Part shown: positions 1 through 6,484 of the stretch, piece after piece
Layout of the letters: each line of letters begins with the position of its first letter
Position numbering within the stretch: position 1 is the stretch's first letter
Origin: JALZEG01 sp036258555
GTDB lineage: Bacteria > Actinomycetota > CADDZG01 > WHSQ01
NCBI GenBank assembly: GCA_036258555.1
Contig: DATADL010000016.1
Span: 1-8,112, forward strand
Reading direction: 5' to 3'
DNA: 8,112 nucleotides
Position numbers and translations under genes: made by a program
The notes under the pieces: model-generated
The model's input: the letters and a program-made list of their open reading frames with translations, nothing else
The model's database searches: none
What the model was told of the DNA's origin: nothing

Positions 1-131
1 ACCGGTCCCTGGCAGTTCGAACCGGAGCAAGGTCTTTCCCTGCCGAGGGCACGAATTCGGGCAAACCGGCACGATTCCTGCTCGCTTCGCCAGAAATTCT
101 TCCAGGAATCTGCATTTTCTTGAAGGAAGGT

Positions 132-148
132 TGAGCGGGGCTCGCTCA
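132..148 (-). terminator. Weak hairpin after selA, possible terminator
   Basis: TGAGCG and CGCTCA form a perfect 6-bp stem with a 5-base loop, 14 bases past the selA stop codon. Read on the minus strand it is followed by AACCTTCCTTC, a pyrimidine-rich stretch but not a true T-tract. It may stop or stabilise the regulator-selA transcript. The position is right; the lack of a U-run keeps confidence low. Confidence 0.3.
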
Positions 149-162
149 GGGTGCTTGGTCTG

Positions 163-1557
163 CTATGCGAGAGCCTCGAGGAGCGCGGCCGCCACCTCGT
201 CGTCCTGCCGGGGAGGCACCGTCCGGAGATCGAGAAGGACCAGGTCGTCGTCCACCCGGGCGACGACCGGCACGGGGCGGAGCCGCAGCCTTTCGGCCAC
301 GTCCTGCGGCCCCCTCTCGGGGTGCGAGACCGCGACCCCCCAAGAGCGCAGCTCCGCGCCCGGGACCGAGCCGCCACCCAGGACAGAACGGACCCCCAGG
401 GGCTCGACCTTCGCCGCTCCCCCGGCGTCCTCGACGCCGGCGCGCACCAGGTCCGCCAGCGCCGTCGCCCTGCGCTCCATGTCGTCCAGGCCGGCGGTCG
501 CGAACGCCCACAGAGGGATCGAGCCGGCCCGGCCGTCGAGGTGCAGCGCCAGCGTCGCCTCCAGCGCCGCGAGCGTCATCTTGTCGACGCGCAGGGCGCG
601 CAGGAGCGGGCTCTTCGCGAGGCGGGCGACGAGGTCGCCCCTGCCGGCGACGATGCCGGCCTGCGGCCCCCCCAGGAGCTTGTCGCCCGAGAACGTGACG
701 AGGTCCGCTCCCTCGGCGACGCTCGCGCCGGCGACCGGCTCCGGCCCCCATCCCGCGTCGCCGGCCCACGCGAGCTCCCGCGCGGCCACCAGGCCCGAAC
801 CGAGGTCGTGCACGAAGGGGATCCCCCGGCCCCGGGCGAGCCGCGCAAGGTCGCGGGCGGGGACCGAGGCCGTGAACCCGACGACGCGGTAGTTCGAGGG
901 GTGAACCTTGAGGATCGCGGCGGTCTCGGGCGATATCGCCCGCTCGTAGTCGCCGAGGTGGGTGCGGTTGGTCGTGCCGACCTCGACGAGCCGGGCCCCC
1001 GACGCCGACATGATCTCGGGGATCCTGAACTCGCCGCCGATCTCGATCAGCTCGCCGCGGCTGATCAGCACGTCGCGGCCCCGGCACAGGGTGGCGAGCA
1101 CGAGAAGGACTGCCGCGGCGCAGTTGTTCACGACGAGGGCGTCCTCGGCCCCGGTCAGCTCGGCGACCGCGCGGCGGGCGTGGTCGTAGCGGGACCCGCG
1201 CCGGCCCTCGACGACGTCGTACTCGAGGTTCGAGTAGCCCCCTGCGATCGACGTCACGGCCTCCAGCTGCTCGCGGCCGAGGGGGACGCGCCCCAGGTTC
1301 GTGTGCACGAGCACGCCGGTCGCGTTGACGACGGGTACGAGCCCTTGCAGCCGAGCGCGTGCCACGAATGCCGCCGCGTCCTCCACGATGCTCTCCACGG
1401 AAGGGGCGTCCTCGCCGGCCGCGACCCGGGCGCGCGCCGCCTCGACTGCCCGGCGCGCCGCCGCCGCGGCCGCGCGTGGAGAGACGTCCTGCAGCGCGGC
1501 GACCACGCGGTCGACCGCCGGCAGGCGGCGCATGCGTTCGTTGAGCTCGTCAGCCAT
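163..1557 (-). CDS. selA: L-seryl-tRNA(Sec) selenium transferase (selenocysteine synthase)
   Basis: This is a cytoplasmic PLP enzyme that converts seryl-tRNA(Sec) to selenocysteyl-tRNA(Sec) using selenophosphate. The product is 464 residues, close to the E. coli enzyme (463). Visible family landmarks are the N-terminal tRNA-binding helical region (about 1-70), VNATGVLVHTNLGR (77-90), GAEDALVVNNCAAAVLL (136-152), HDLGSGL (250-256) and the PLP-lysine motif TFSGDKLLGGPQAG (288-301). K293 matches the position of the E. coli catalytic lysine. The second of the usual paired Asn residues in the VNNN stretch is followed here by Cys146. The ATG at 1557 is the only start that gives a family-sized protein; the open frame further upstream is a shadow of the regulator gene. 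The Shine-Dalgarno is weak (CAGAG just before ATG). It lies 26 bases behind the response regulator, so the two are probably co-transcribed. Its presence implies that the organism makes selenoproteins; selB, selC and selD are not visible here. Confidence 0.96.
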   Translation of the reverse strand: MADELNERMRRLPAVDRVVAALQDVSPRAAAAAARRAVEAARARVAAGEDAPSVESIVEDAAAFVARARLQGLVPVVNATGVLVHTNLGRVPLGREQLEAVTSIAGGYSNLEYDVVEGRRGSRYDHARRAVAELTGAEDALVVNNCAAAVLLVLATLCRGRDVLISRGELIEIGGEFRIPEIMSASGARLVEVGTTNRTHLGDYERAISPETAAILKVHPSNYRVVGFTASVPARDLARLARGRGIPFVHDLGSGLVAARELAWAGDAGWGPEPVAGASVAEGADLVTFSGDKLLGGPQAGIVAGRGDLVARLAKSPLLRALRVDKMTLAALEATLALHLDGRAGSIPLWAFATAGLDDMERRATALADLVRAGVEDAGGAAKVEPLGVRSVLGGGSVPGAELRSWGVAVSHPERGPQDVAERLRLRPVPVVARVDDDLVLLDLRTVPPRQDDEVAAALLEALA

Positions 1558-1583
1558 CTCTGAGAGGCCGGCCGAGGCGGCCG

Positions 1584-2249
1584 TCAGGGGTTGTAGTCGA
1601 GGATGCGCCGGCGCATCGCTTCCTGGATCGCCGACACCCGGTTGTTCACGTGGAGCTTCGCGTAGATGTTCGCCACGTGCGTCGTCACCGTCCTCTCCGA
1701 GATCGAGAGGCGGCTCGCGATGGTCTTGTTCGGAAGGCCCTCGCTCATGAGCTGGAGGATCTCGCGCTCGCGCGGCGTCAGCGGCTGGTAGACGTCCGCG
1801 ACCTCCTCTTCCTGGTAGCTCTGGAACTGGGTGAGGACCTGCGTCGCGACGTTCGGATCGATCAGCGCCTCGCCCTTCGCGACGGCCCGGACGGTGAGGA
1901 TCACCTGCTCGAGGTCGGCGGTCTTCAGCAGGTATCCCGAGGCGCCGGCCTTCAGCGCGTCGAATATGAACCGCTGCTCGTCGTGACCCGACAGGACGAC
2001 GACGCCCACGTTGGGGAACGCGTCCTTCACGTCGCGGGTGGCCTCGATCCCGTCCTTCGTCGGCATGATCACGTCCACCAGCACGACGTCGGGGAGGTGC
2101 TCCTCGACGAGCTGCACCGCCTGCGTCCCGTCGGACCCCTCGCCGACGACCTCTATGTCCGACTCGGTCTCGAGCATCGTCTTGATCCCCCGGCGCAGCA
2201 GGTCGTGGTCGTCGACGAGAACGACCCGTATGGGGGCGGCGGATGACAT
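1584..2249 (-). CDS. NarL/FixJ (LuxR-HTH) family two-component response regulator
   Basis: A 221-residue DNA-binding response regulator. The receiver domain (about 7-122) has the acidic pair D13/D14, the phospho-acceptor D59 in VLVDVIMP, S87 in VVVLSGHD and the conserved K109 in GYLLKTAD. A 30-residue linker with an acidic stretch (EEEVAD) leads to a LuxR-type helix-turn-helix (157-212). That domain shows LTPREREILQLMSEGLPNKTIA followed by the recognition helix region SERTVTTHVANIYAKL. All residues needed for phosphorylation are present. No histidine kinase lies beside it in the window, so its partner is unknown. It precedes selA by 26 bases and probably shares its transcript. The ATG at 2249 has no Shine-Dalgarno, but a -10-like hexamer sits exactly where a leaderless transcript would need it. 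The target genes cannot be told from sequence. The family assignment is firm; the role is open. Confidence 0.95.
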   Translation of the reverse strand: MSSAAPIRVVLVDDHDLLRRGIKTMLETESDIEVVGEGSDGTQAVQLVEEHLPDVVLVDVIMPTKDGIEATRDVKDAFPNVGVVVLSGHDEQRFIFDALKAGASGYLLKTADLEQVILTVRAVAKGEALIDPNVATQVLTQFQSYQEEEVADVYQPLTPREREILQLMSEGLPNKTIASRLSISERTVTTHVANIYAKLHVNNRVSAIQEAMRRRILDYNP

Positions 2250-2262
2250 GCGAGCGATGATA
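2249..2262 (-). promoter_or_regulatory. Candidate leaderless promoter for the response regulator gene
   Basis: On the minus strand TATCAT (2262-2257) is followed by seven bases and then the ATG. This TANNNT-to-start spacing is the arrangement typical of leaderless actinobacterial mRNAs, in which transcription begins at the A of the ATG. There is no Shine-Dalgarno in the intervening bases, which agrees with this reading. I see no convincing -35 box 17-18 bases further upstream, which is common for such promoters. Confidence 0.5.
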
Positions 2263-2401
2263 CGGGGCTGGACGGGTCGGGCTCGGCGATCCGCCGGCTG
2301 GGCTGGTCGGCTCGGGCATCCCCTGCCCGGGGGTCATTCCCACCCGTTCGGGAGGGTTTTGTCATTCAAGGTCGCTCGGGGGGGCGGCCGATCCCTCTTC
2401 T
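2250..2401. promoter_or_regulatory. Divergent intergenic region between regulator and M15 peptidase genes
   Basis: This 152-base region must hold start signals for both directions. The leftward promoter is listed separately. For the rightward gene, TTGTCA at 2359-2364 resembles a -35 box (5 of 6 to TTGACA). No -10 hexamer follows at 16-19 bases, because that stretch is a run of G, so I do not call a promoter. The stretch 2355-2370 is the only AT-rich part. No tRNA, repeat or small ORF is supported here. Confidence 0.4.
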
Positions 2402-3361
2402 ATGACTAGTCACTTCGGGCGTGCCGTCGTCGCCGTCGTAGCCGTCGTCGTGATCGCGCCGGCGGCGCCGGCCCTCGCCTACGACTTCGATGGTCCGCTG
2501 AAGCGCGGCGCCGAGGGCGCGGACGTGCGTGCGCTGCAGACGCGGATCGCGGGTTGGTTCCCGCGCGCCGACCAGACCCCGATGGGGATCGACGGGGTCT
2601 TCGGCCGCAAGACGGCACGCGCGGTCAAGGCCTTCCAGCGCTTCCACGGGATGGAGGTCGACGGCGTCGCGGGGCCCGCCGTGCTCGAGAAGCTGAACGC
2701 GCTCGAGGACGACGACGGATCCACGTCGCACTTCGACTGGTCGGAGTTCGTGCAGAACCGCAACCCGGGTTGCTCGGCGAAGGCGAACGCGTATGCGGGG
2801 ACGTTCGGCGGCGGCCCCGTCGCCCCCGCCGTCGTCAAGAAGAACGTCCGCCGGCTCATGTGGCGCCTCGAGGCGTTGCGCGCGAAGGCGGGCGGCCATC
2901 CGATCGGGATCAACTCGGGCTTCCGCGGCGTCGCCTACAACGATTGCATCGGCGGCGCCCGGTCGTCGCAGCACATGTACGGGACCGCTGCGGACAACCG
3001 CGTCGCGGAGGTGGACAACAGGACCGGCCGCGAGCTCGCCATGAAGACGCAGTTCTCCGGCGTCGGCTGCTACAGCTCGCTCAGCCACAACCACCTCGAC
3101 ATCCGCGTCGAGAACGCGGGATCCGGGTCGACGCAGTTCTGGTGGTGGCCGAAGACCGACGCGAAGGGCCGGCACCTCGCCGACGACGGGCTCCCCTGCT
3201 GGGGCGAGAAGGTGAGGAGCAAGCTCGCCAGGACGACGACGTCCGTCCTGCGGACCGTCGCGGCGGCTCTGCCGGGGGCGGGGTCGCTCGTCCCCGACGA
3301 GACCGAGGTCGAGGCGTTCGAGGACGCCGGCGAGACCGACGACCTGATGGGGCTCGACTAG
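2402..3361 (+). CDS. Secreted peptidoglycan-binding M15-type peptidase (D-Ala-D-Ala carboxypeptidase-like)
   Basis: The 319-residue product is probably exported and cuts peptidoglycan peptides. Residues 1-26 form a signal peptide: a short polar start with Arg7, a Val/Ala-rich core, and an ALA cleavage site before Tyr27. Residues about 36-98 are a PG_binding_1 domain (GAEGADVRALQTRI, then GIDGVFGRKTARAVKAFQRF, then VDGVAGPAVLEKL). Residues about 110-240 carry an M15_3-like metallopeptidase core. SSQHMYGTAAD supplies His191 and Asp198, and SHNHLDIRV supplies His231 with Asp233; these are the expected zinc ligands and nearby catalytic positions. Four cysteines (124, 182, 223, 266) could pair outside the cell. 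The C-terminal tail (298-319) is strongly acidic and of unknown use. The ATG at 2402 is the first start in frame and sits correctly before the signal peptide, though no good Shine-Dalgarno is seen. The exact bond cleaved (D-Ala-D-Ala or L-Ala-D-Glu) is not decided by sequence. Confidence 0.88.
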   Translation: MTSHFGRAVVAVVAVVVIAPAAPALAYDFDGPLKRGAEGADVRALQTRIAGWFPRADQTPMGIDGVFGRKTARAVKAFQRFHGMEVDGVAGPAVLEKLNALEDDDGSTSHFDWSEFVQNRNPGCSAKANAYAGTFGGGPVAPAVVKKNVRRLMWRLEALRAKAGGHPIGINSGFRGVAYNDCIGGARSSQHMYGTAADNRVAEVDNRTGRELAMKTQFSGVGCYSSLSHNHLDIRVENAGSGSTQFWWWPKTDAKGRHLADDGLPCWGEKVRSKLARTTTSVLRTVAAALPGAGSLVPDETEVEAFEDAGETDDLMGLD

Positions 3362-3441
3362 CCGGATCGCCCCTTTCTTTTGGACCCCCTTAAGGTGGCT
3401 AGCTCCTCCGGAGCCGTCCCGACCGAAGGTGGTGTCCTCGA
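3362..3441 (+). promoter_or_regulatory. Leader of the propeller gene with shared TTGGAC motif, hairpin and Shine-Dalgarno
   Basis: The 80-base gap contains CTTTTGGAC at 3377-3385, repeated exactly before the sigma factor gene at 4688-4696. The palindrome CCTTAAGG (3388-3395) follows. A small hairpin GCTCC-TCC-GGAGC lies at 3402-3414. CTAGCC (3358-3363, over the stop codon of the peptidase gene) can pair with GGCTAG (3397-3402). AAGGTGGTG at 3426-3434 is a near-consensus Shine-Dalgarno seven bases before the GTG at 3442 and fixes that start. Whether transcription starts here or runs through from the peptidase gene is not clear. Confidence 0.45.
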
Positions 3442-4575
3442 GTGCGATTCAACGAACGATCTCTCGTCGTGCTGATCGGCGGCGGCCTCGTCGCGGCGGC
3501 GGCGCTGGCCGTCGTCGCGTACCTCGTCTTCGGCGGGAACGACGACGGCGGGGCCGAGGTCGCGGGCGGAGGCGGCGCGCTCGCGGTCGAGGGCAACGCT
3601 GCTGCGTCGTTCGAAGGGGGGCCGGACGAGCTCCTCTACCTGAGCGGGACGTCGCTCGTGCGGCGGAACCTCGAGAACGGCCGCGAGGAGCCGGCGGGCA
3701 CGATCGAGACTCCCAGCGTCTACCCGGCGGCGGGGTCTTCGTGGATCGCGTACGTGACCGCGAAGGCCTCGGACCAGGACTTCGCCGCGGAGCCCGTGCT
3801 CCACCTCTACGACCCGGTGAACGACGAGAAGGCGAGGTACGGGGCGGGCGTGGCGCCCGTCTGGCACCCGAGCGGCTCGCACGTGGCATTCCTCCGGCCG
3901 GTGGAGCCGCGCGACTGCCAGGGCGAGACCTGCTCGGGCGAGGTGCAGATCGGCGTCGTCGAGGCCGGCACCGGTGAGGAGTCCCTGCTGCTCGACCGGG
4001 GGACCTACTCGATCCTGGGATGGGCGGGCGAGTGGGTCCTCGTGAGCGACTTCGAGGATCCCTCGACGATCACAGCGGTGACGCTCGACGACGAACGTCA
4101 GGTCGTGGGGATCCCGGCGAGCCAGTACTGGGACGCGTCGCCGGACGGGCGGTGGATCGTCAAGACCAACGAGAAGAAGACCGAGTTCGTGTCGTTCGAC
4201 GACGGGAAGCTGGCCGAGGAGAGGGTGACCGTCGAGCTCGGTGACTACCGGCTCCTCGAGGGGGCCTGGGCCCACGACTCCTCGCGCGTCGCCGCCGTCG
4301 TCGGGGAAACGAAGCGGACCGATCGCGGAGGGACCGAAGACACCCGCGTCGTGACGTTCTCGCCCGAGGAGCCCGAGCCGGTCACGGTCGGCGAGACCTT
4401 CGGCGCAACCGGGTCGATCCTGTGGTCCGTCGACAACGACTCGATCGTGTTCACGAGCCTGCTCGACCCGAAGCGGGCGCTCTTCCAGGCGCAGCACTGC
4501 GCCCTCGGGAACCAATCGGGGTGCGAGGTCGTCACCTCGTGGACCGAGGGCGTCGCGTTGTTGCGTACGGAGTGA
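3442..4575 (+). CDS. Membrane-anchored protein with WD40/TolB-like beta-propeller outer domain
   Basis: The 377-residue protein has no family I can name with certainty. Residues 1-6 are charged (two Arg), and residues about 8-31 are one strong transmembrane helix (LVVLIGGG to AYLVFGG). A Gly/Asp-rich linker (32-60) follows, so the rest is probably outside the membrane. Residues 62-377 show repeated strand units of the PD40/TolB propeller type: LLYLSGTSLVRRNLENG (64-80), SWIAYVTA (100-107), VAPVWHPSGSHVAFLRP (137-153), SQYWDASPDGRWIVKTN (227-243), EGAWAHDSSRVAAVVG (273-288) and GSILWSVDNDSIVFTSL (324-340). That suggests about six blades. Cys159/Cys164 and Cys353/Cys361 are close pairs that could form disulfides. 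The GTG start is set by a good Shine-Dalgarno and puts the helix at the N-terminus. Propellers of this kind usually bind proteins or ligands rather than catalyse. It lies just upstream of the sigma factor gene and shares a leader motif with it; a working link is only a guess. Confidence 0.8.
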   Translation: MRFNERSLVVLIGGGLVAAAALAVVAYLVFGGNDDGGAEVAGGGGALAVEGNAAASFEGGPDELLYLSGTSLVRRNLENGREEPAGTIETPSVYPAAGSSWIAYVTAKASDQDFAAEPVLHLYDPVNDEKARYGAGVAPVWHPSGSHVAFLRPVEPRDCQGETCSGEVQIGVVEAGTGEESLLLDRGTYSILGWAGEWVLVSDFEDPSTITAVTLDDERQVVGIPASQYWDASPDGRWIVKTNEKKTEFVSFDDGKLAEERVTVELGDYRLLEGAWAHDSSRVAAVVGETKRTDRGGTEDTRVVTFSPEEPEPVTVGETFGATGSILWSVDNDSIVFTSLLDPKRALFQAQHCALGNQSGCEVVTSWTEGVALLRTE

Positions 4576-4748
4576 TCGCGCCGGACGAGATCCCGCCGAG
4601 GACGTAACGAATCCCGAGAAGCGGCGTTATCGGTTGACGAGGAAAGGCAGGTCCGTCGCGGGGATCGCCGCCGCGCCGGATCTGGTCCTTTTGGACTATT
4701 CAGACGGGCGCCGGCGGGTGTCAGTCTGGTGGCGTAGATGAGGACTCC
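4576..4748 (+). promoter_or_regulatory. Intergenic leader of the ECF sigma factor gene
   Basis: This is a 173-base non-coding gap. TAACG (4605-4609) and CGTTA (4625-4629) with an inner CCG/CGG pair form a loose hairpin 30 bases past the previous stop codon. It has no T-tract, so it is not a clear terminator. TTGACG at 4634-4639 resembles a -35 box but has no matching -10. CTTTTGGAC at 4688-4696 repeats the motif found before the propeller gene and is followed by TATTCA. TGAGGA at 4739-4744 is a fair Shine-Dalgarno close to the ATG at 4749. Upstream in-frame extension is blocked by the TGA at 4740-4742. Confidence 0.4.
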
Positions 4749-6284
4749 ATGACCGCTCCGTACGCGGACGACACGATCACCGAGGACCTTCCTCCCGCCT
4801 CTCCCGACGACAAGGAGATGGCGCTCGCGTTCCAGCGCGGCGAGAAGGGCGCGTACCAGGTCATCTACGACCGGTACGAGGAGCGCGTGCAACGCGTGTG
4901 CAGGCGGATGCTGGGCAAGCCGGAGGACGCGCAGGAGGCCGCGCAGGAGACCTTCCTCCGCATCTACACCGCGCTCGGCAAGTTCAACGGCCGCTACCAG
5001 CTCGGGGCGTGGATCACGAGGATCGCGACGAACGTGTGCCTCGACCTGATCCGCGCCAGGTCGCGCCGGCCCGTCGAGCCCACGCCGATCGAAGACCTCG
5101 AGCTCGAGCTCGTGTCGTCGTCCCTCGACGCCGACCCCGAGAGCGTCAGCGTCCGCAACGCAGAGAGCCGGCGCGTCCGCAAGGTCTTGCTCGGGTTGCC
5201 TCCCCTGCACCGCGCGGCGATCGTCCTGCGCGACTTCGAGGGCCTCTCGTACGCCGAGGTCGCGGTCGCGCTCGGGATGACCGAGTGCCAGGTGAAGGCC
5301 CTGATCCACCGCGCTCGCAAGGGCTTCCGGCGCTCGTGGACGCCTCTGGTCGAGATGCTCGTCCCCGCGCGCCTCCTCCAGAGGTGGCGCGAGACCGACG
5401 TAACCGTCAAGGAGCACGTCGTGAACGCGGCGGCATCCCAGAGCGCGCCGGTTGCGAGCATCTGCAGCGGCGTCCTCCAGCAGTGCGGCTCGTTCGTCGT
5501 GCAGAAGTTCGTGCCGTTCACGACCAGCGTCGTCCTCGGCGGAGCCTCCGCGTTCGCCGGGACGGCCTCGGCGCCCGAGCCGTCGCGACAGCCGGGCGTC
5601 ATGGCGCCGGCGAGCGAGGTGGTCCCAGGGGGCGCCGAAGGTTTCGCCCGTGGCGACACCACGATGCCGCCCCACCCCGGGGCCGCCGTGCCTGGAACCA
5701 CCTGGCCGCCCGAAACGACCCCGGCTCCGAGCCCAACGCCGTCGCCGGCCCCGAGCGAGTCCGCGGCGCCGACCCCGGCGCCTACGGCTCCGCCGCAGAC
5801 CGCGAGCCCGCCTCCTCCCGAGGGGTCCGTCACCCCCCGGCAGCCCTCGGAGACGCCGCCGCCGTTCCTGCCGGAGCTCTACTTCCAGCAGGGACAGACG
5901 CCGACGCGCCGCGCGCCCGTCGAGAACGCCGCGCGCGTCGACTGCTCTACGGGCGTGGTCGACCAGAGGATGACCGCCGAGATCTCCGACCACGAGGGCT
6001 CGTATCCGATCGACCTCCACCTGAAGACCGGGTCGACGTTCGAGATTGTGTTCACGGTGCAGAAGAAGGGCTTCTCGGTCAACTACACCGGTGGTGGTGT
6101 GCTGGCGGCGCGAAGCAGTACGGGCAACAACACGTATCTGACTTTTAATGGAAGGTACGGCAGCGGCGGGACCGCCGCCGACTCCGCGGGGCTGCCGGTC
6201 AACGGTTCCATCCGCATCGAAATAGGCCTAGACTGCTCGGCGCAGTCGCTGATAGCAGAGAGCGTCGTTCTCACGACGCAGTGA
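4749..6284 (+). CDS. ECF-type RNA polymerase sigma factor with putative membrane segment, Pro-rich stalk and C-terminal sensor-like domain
   Basis: The 511-residue protein is more than twice the usual ECF length (about 170-200). Residues 24-108 are sigma region 2 (AYQVIYDRYEERVQRVCRRML, then EDAQEAAQETFLRIYTAL, then AWITRIATNVCLDLIRARSRR). Residues 143-195 are region 4 with the helix-turn-helix LSYAEVAVALGMTECQVKALIHRARKG. This part should bind RNA polymerase and promoter DNA. Residues 239-272 hold a cysteine pair (239, 246) and a moderately hydrophobic stretch, about 254-272, that may cross the membrane. My hand Kyte-Doolittle mean there is only about 1.2, so this is uncertain. Residues 275-376 are a Pro/Ala/Ser/Thr-rich stalk. 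Residues 377-511 are a beta-rich domain of unknown family with Cys399 and Cys496. Fused tails on ECF factors are known in Actinobacteria and can replace a separate anti-sigma factor; none is seen next door. The sigma assignment is firm; topology and ligand are inferred. Confidence 0.9.
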   Translation: MTAPYADDTITEDLPPASPDDKEMALAFQRGEKGAYQVIYDRYEERVQRVCRRMLGKPEDAQEAAQETFLRIYTALGKFNGRYQLGAWITRIATNVCLDLIRARSRRPVEPTPIEDLELELVSSSLDADPESVSVRNAESRRVRKVLLGLPPLHRAAIVLRDFEGLSYAEVAVALGMTECQVKALIHRARKGFRRSWTPLVEMLVPARLLQRWRETDVTVKEHVVNAAASQSAPVASICSGVLQQCGSFVVQKFVPFTTSVVLGGASAFAGTASAPEPSRQPGVMAPASEVVPGGAEGFARGDTTMPPHPGAAVPGTTWPPETTPAPSPTPSPAPSESAAPTPAPTAPPQTASPPPPEGSVTPRQPSETPPPFLPELYFQQGQTPTRRAPVENAARVDCSTGVVDQRMTAEISDHEGSYPIDLHLKTGSTFEIVFTVQKKGFSVNYTGGGVLAARSSTGNNTYLTFNGRYGSGGTAADSAGLPVNGSIRIEIGLDCSAQSLIAESVVLTTQ

Positions 6285-6329
6285 ATTTTCTGGTATCAGA
6301 TTAGGCAGCTTTAAAACGAGCGGCGACGA

Positions 6330-6360
6330 CGGTCGGGTTGGGAGGCCCCGGCCGGTTTTG
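6330..6360 (+). terminator. Probable intrinsic terminator after the sigma factor gene
   Basis: CGGTCGGG (6330-6337) pairs with CCCGGCCG (6347-6354) to give an 8-bp stem with one U-G pair and a 9-base loop. It is followed after one G by TTTT. It lies 45 bases past the stop codon of the sigma factor gene. The U-run is short, but in such a GC-rich genome the combination stands out. It would separate the sigma gene from the surface-protein gene, which would then need its own promoter. Confidence 0.45.
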
Positions 6361-6484
6361 GTGTCTCGAAATCCAAGTAGGGCGAGCAACTTCTACCAAG
6401 ATGTGTCGTTGGACTCAAACGGAGCAGTAGCACGCTCCAGCTGTAGGTGCCAGTAGGAACGCCGTCACCAGAGGAGGTGCGGAT
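6361..6484 (+). promoter_or_regulatory. Leader of the surface-protein gene, with strong Shine-Dalgarno and small hairpins
   Basis: This is the least GC-rich non-coding stretch of the window. TTGGAC at 6409-6414 repeats the core of the motif before the two preceding genes. GGAGC (6421-6425) and GCTCC (6434-6438) form a 5-bp hairpin. GAGGAGGTG (6471-6479) is a near-perfect Shine-Dalgarno five bases before TTG at 6485, which decides that unusual start. CACC (6466-6469) can pair either with GGTG inside that Shine-Dalgarno (6476-6479) or with GGTG at 6446-6449. No clear -35/-10 pair was found. Confidence 0.5.

Noticed and set aside
10..27. GTTCGAAC near the left edge resembles a tRNA T-loop, tempting as selC next to selA.
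   Set aside because: The flanking bases do not form a 5-bp T-stem on either strand, and no acceptor or anticodon arm can be built.
1..115. Minus-strand open frame from ATG at 115 to the left edge (at least 38 codons), downstream of selA where selB might be expected.
   Set aside because: The translation lacks the SelB N-terminal GTP-binding signature, there is no Shine-Dalgarno, and the frame is too short to judge. It is probably non-coding.
1558..2343. Upstream extension of the selA reading frame through the regulator gene.
   Set aside because: It overlaps the clearly coding response regulator in another frame, and the ATG at 1557 gives a family-length SelA.
4634..4656. TTGACG as -35 box of a sigma-70 promoter for the ECF gene.
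   Set aside because: No -10-like hexamer occurs at 15-19 bases downstream.
4245..6020. Long minus-strand open frame spanning the propeller and sigma genes.
   Set aside because: The translation is Arg-rich with no domain signal and lies opposite two well-supported genes.
6401..6430. Small upstream ORF (ATG at 6401, nine codons) in the repeat-protein leader, possibly an attenuation peptide.
   Set aside because: It has no Shine-Dalgarno, no run of regulatory codons and no terminator-type hairpin behind it.
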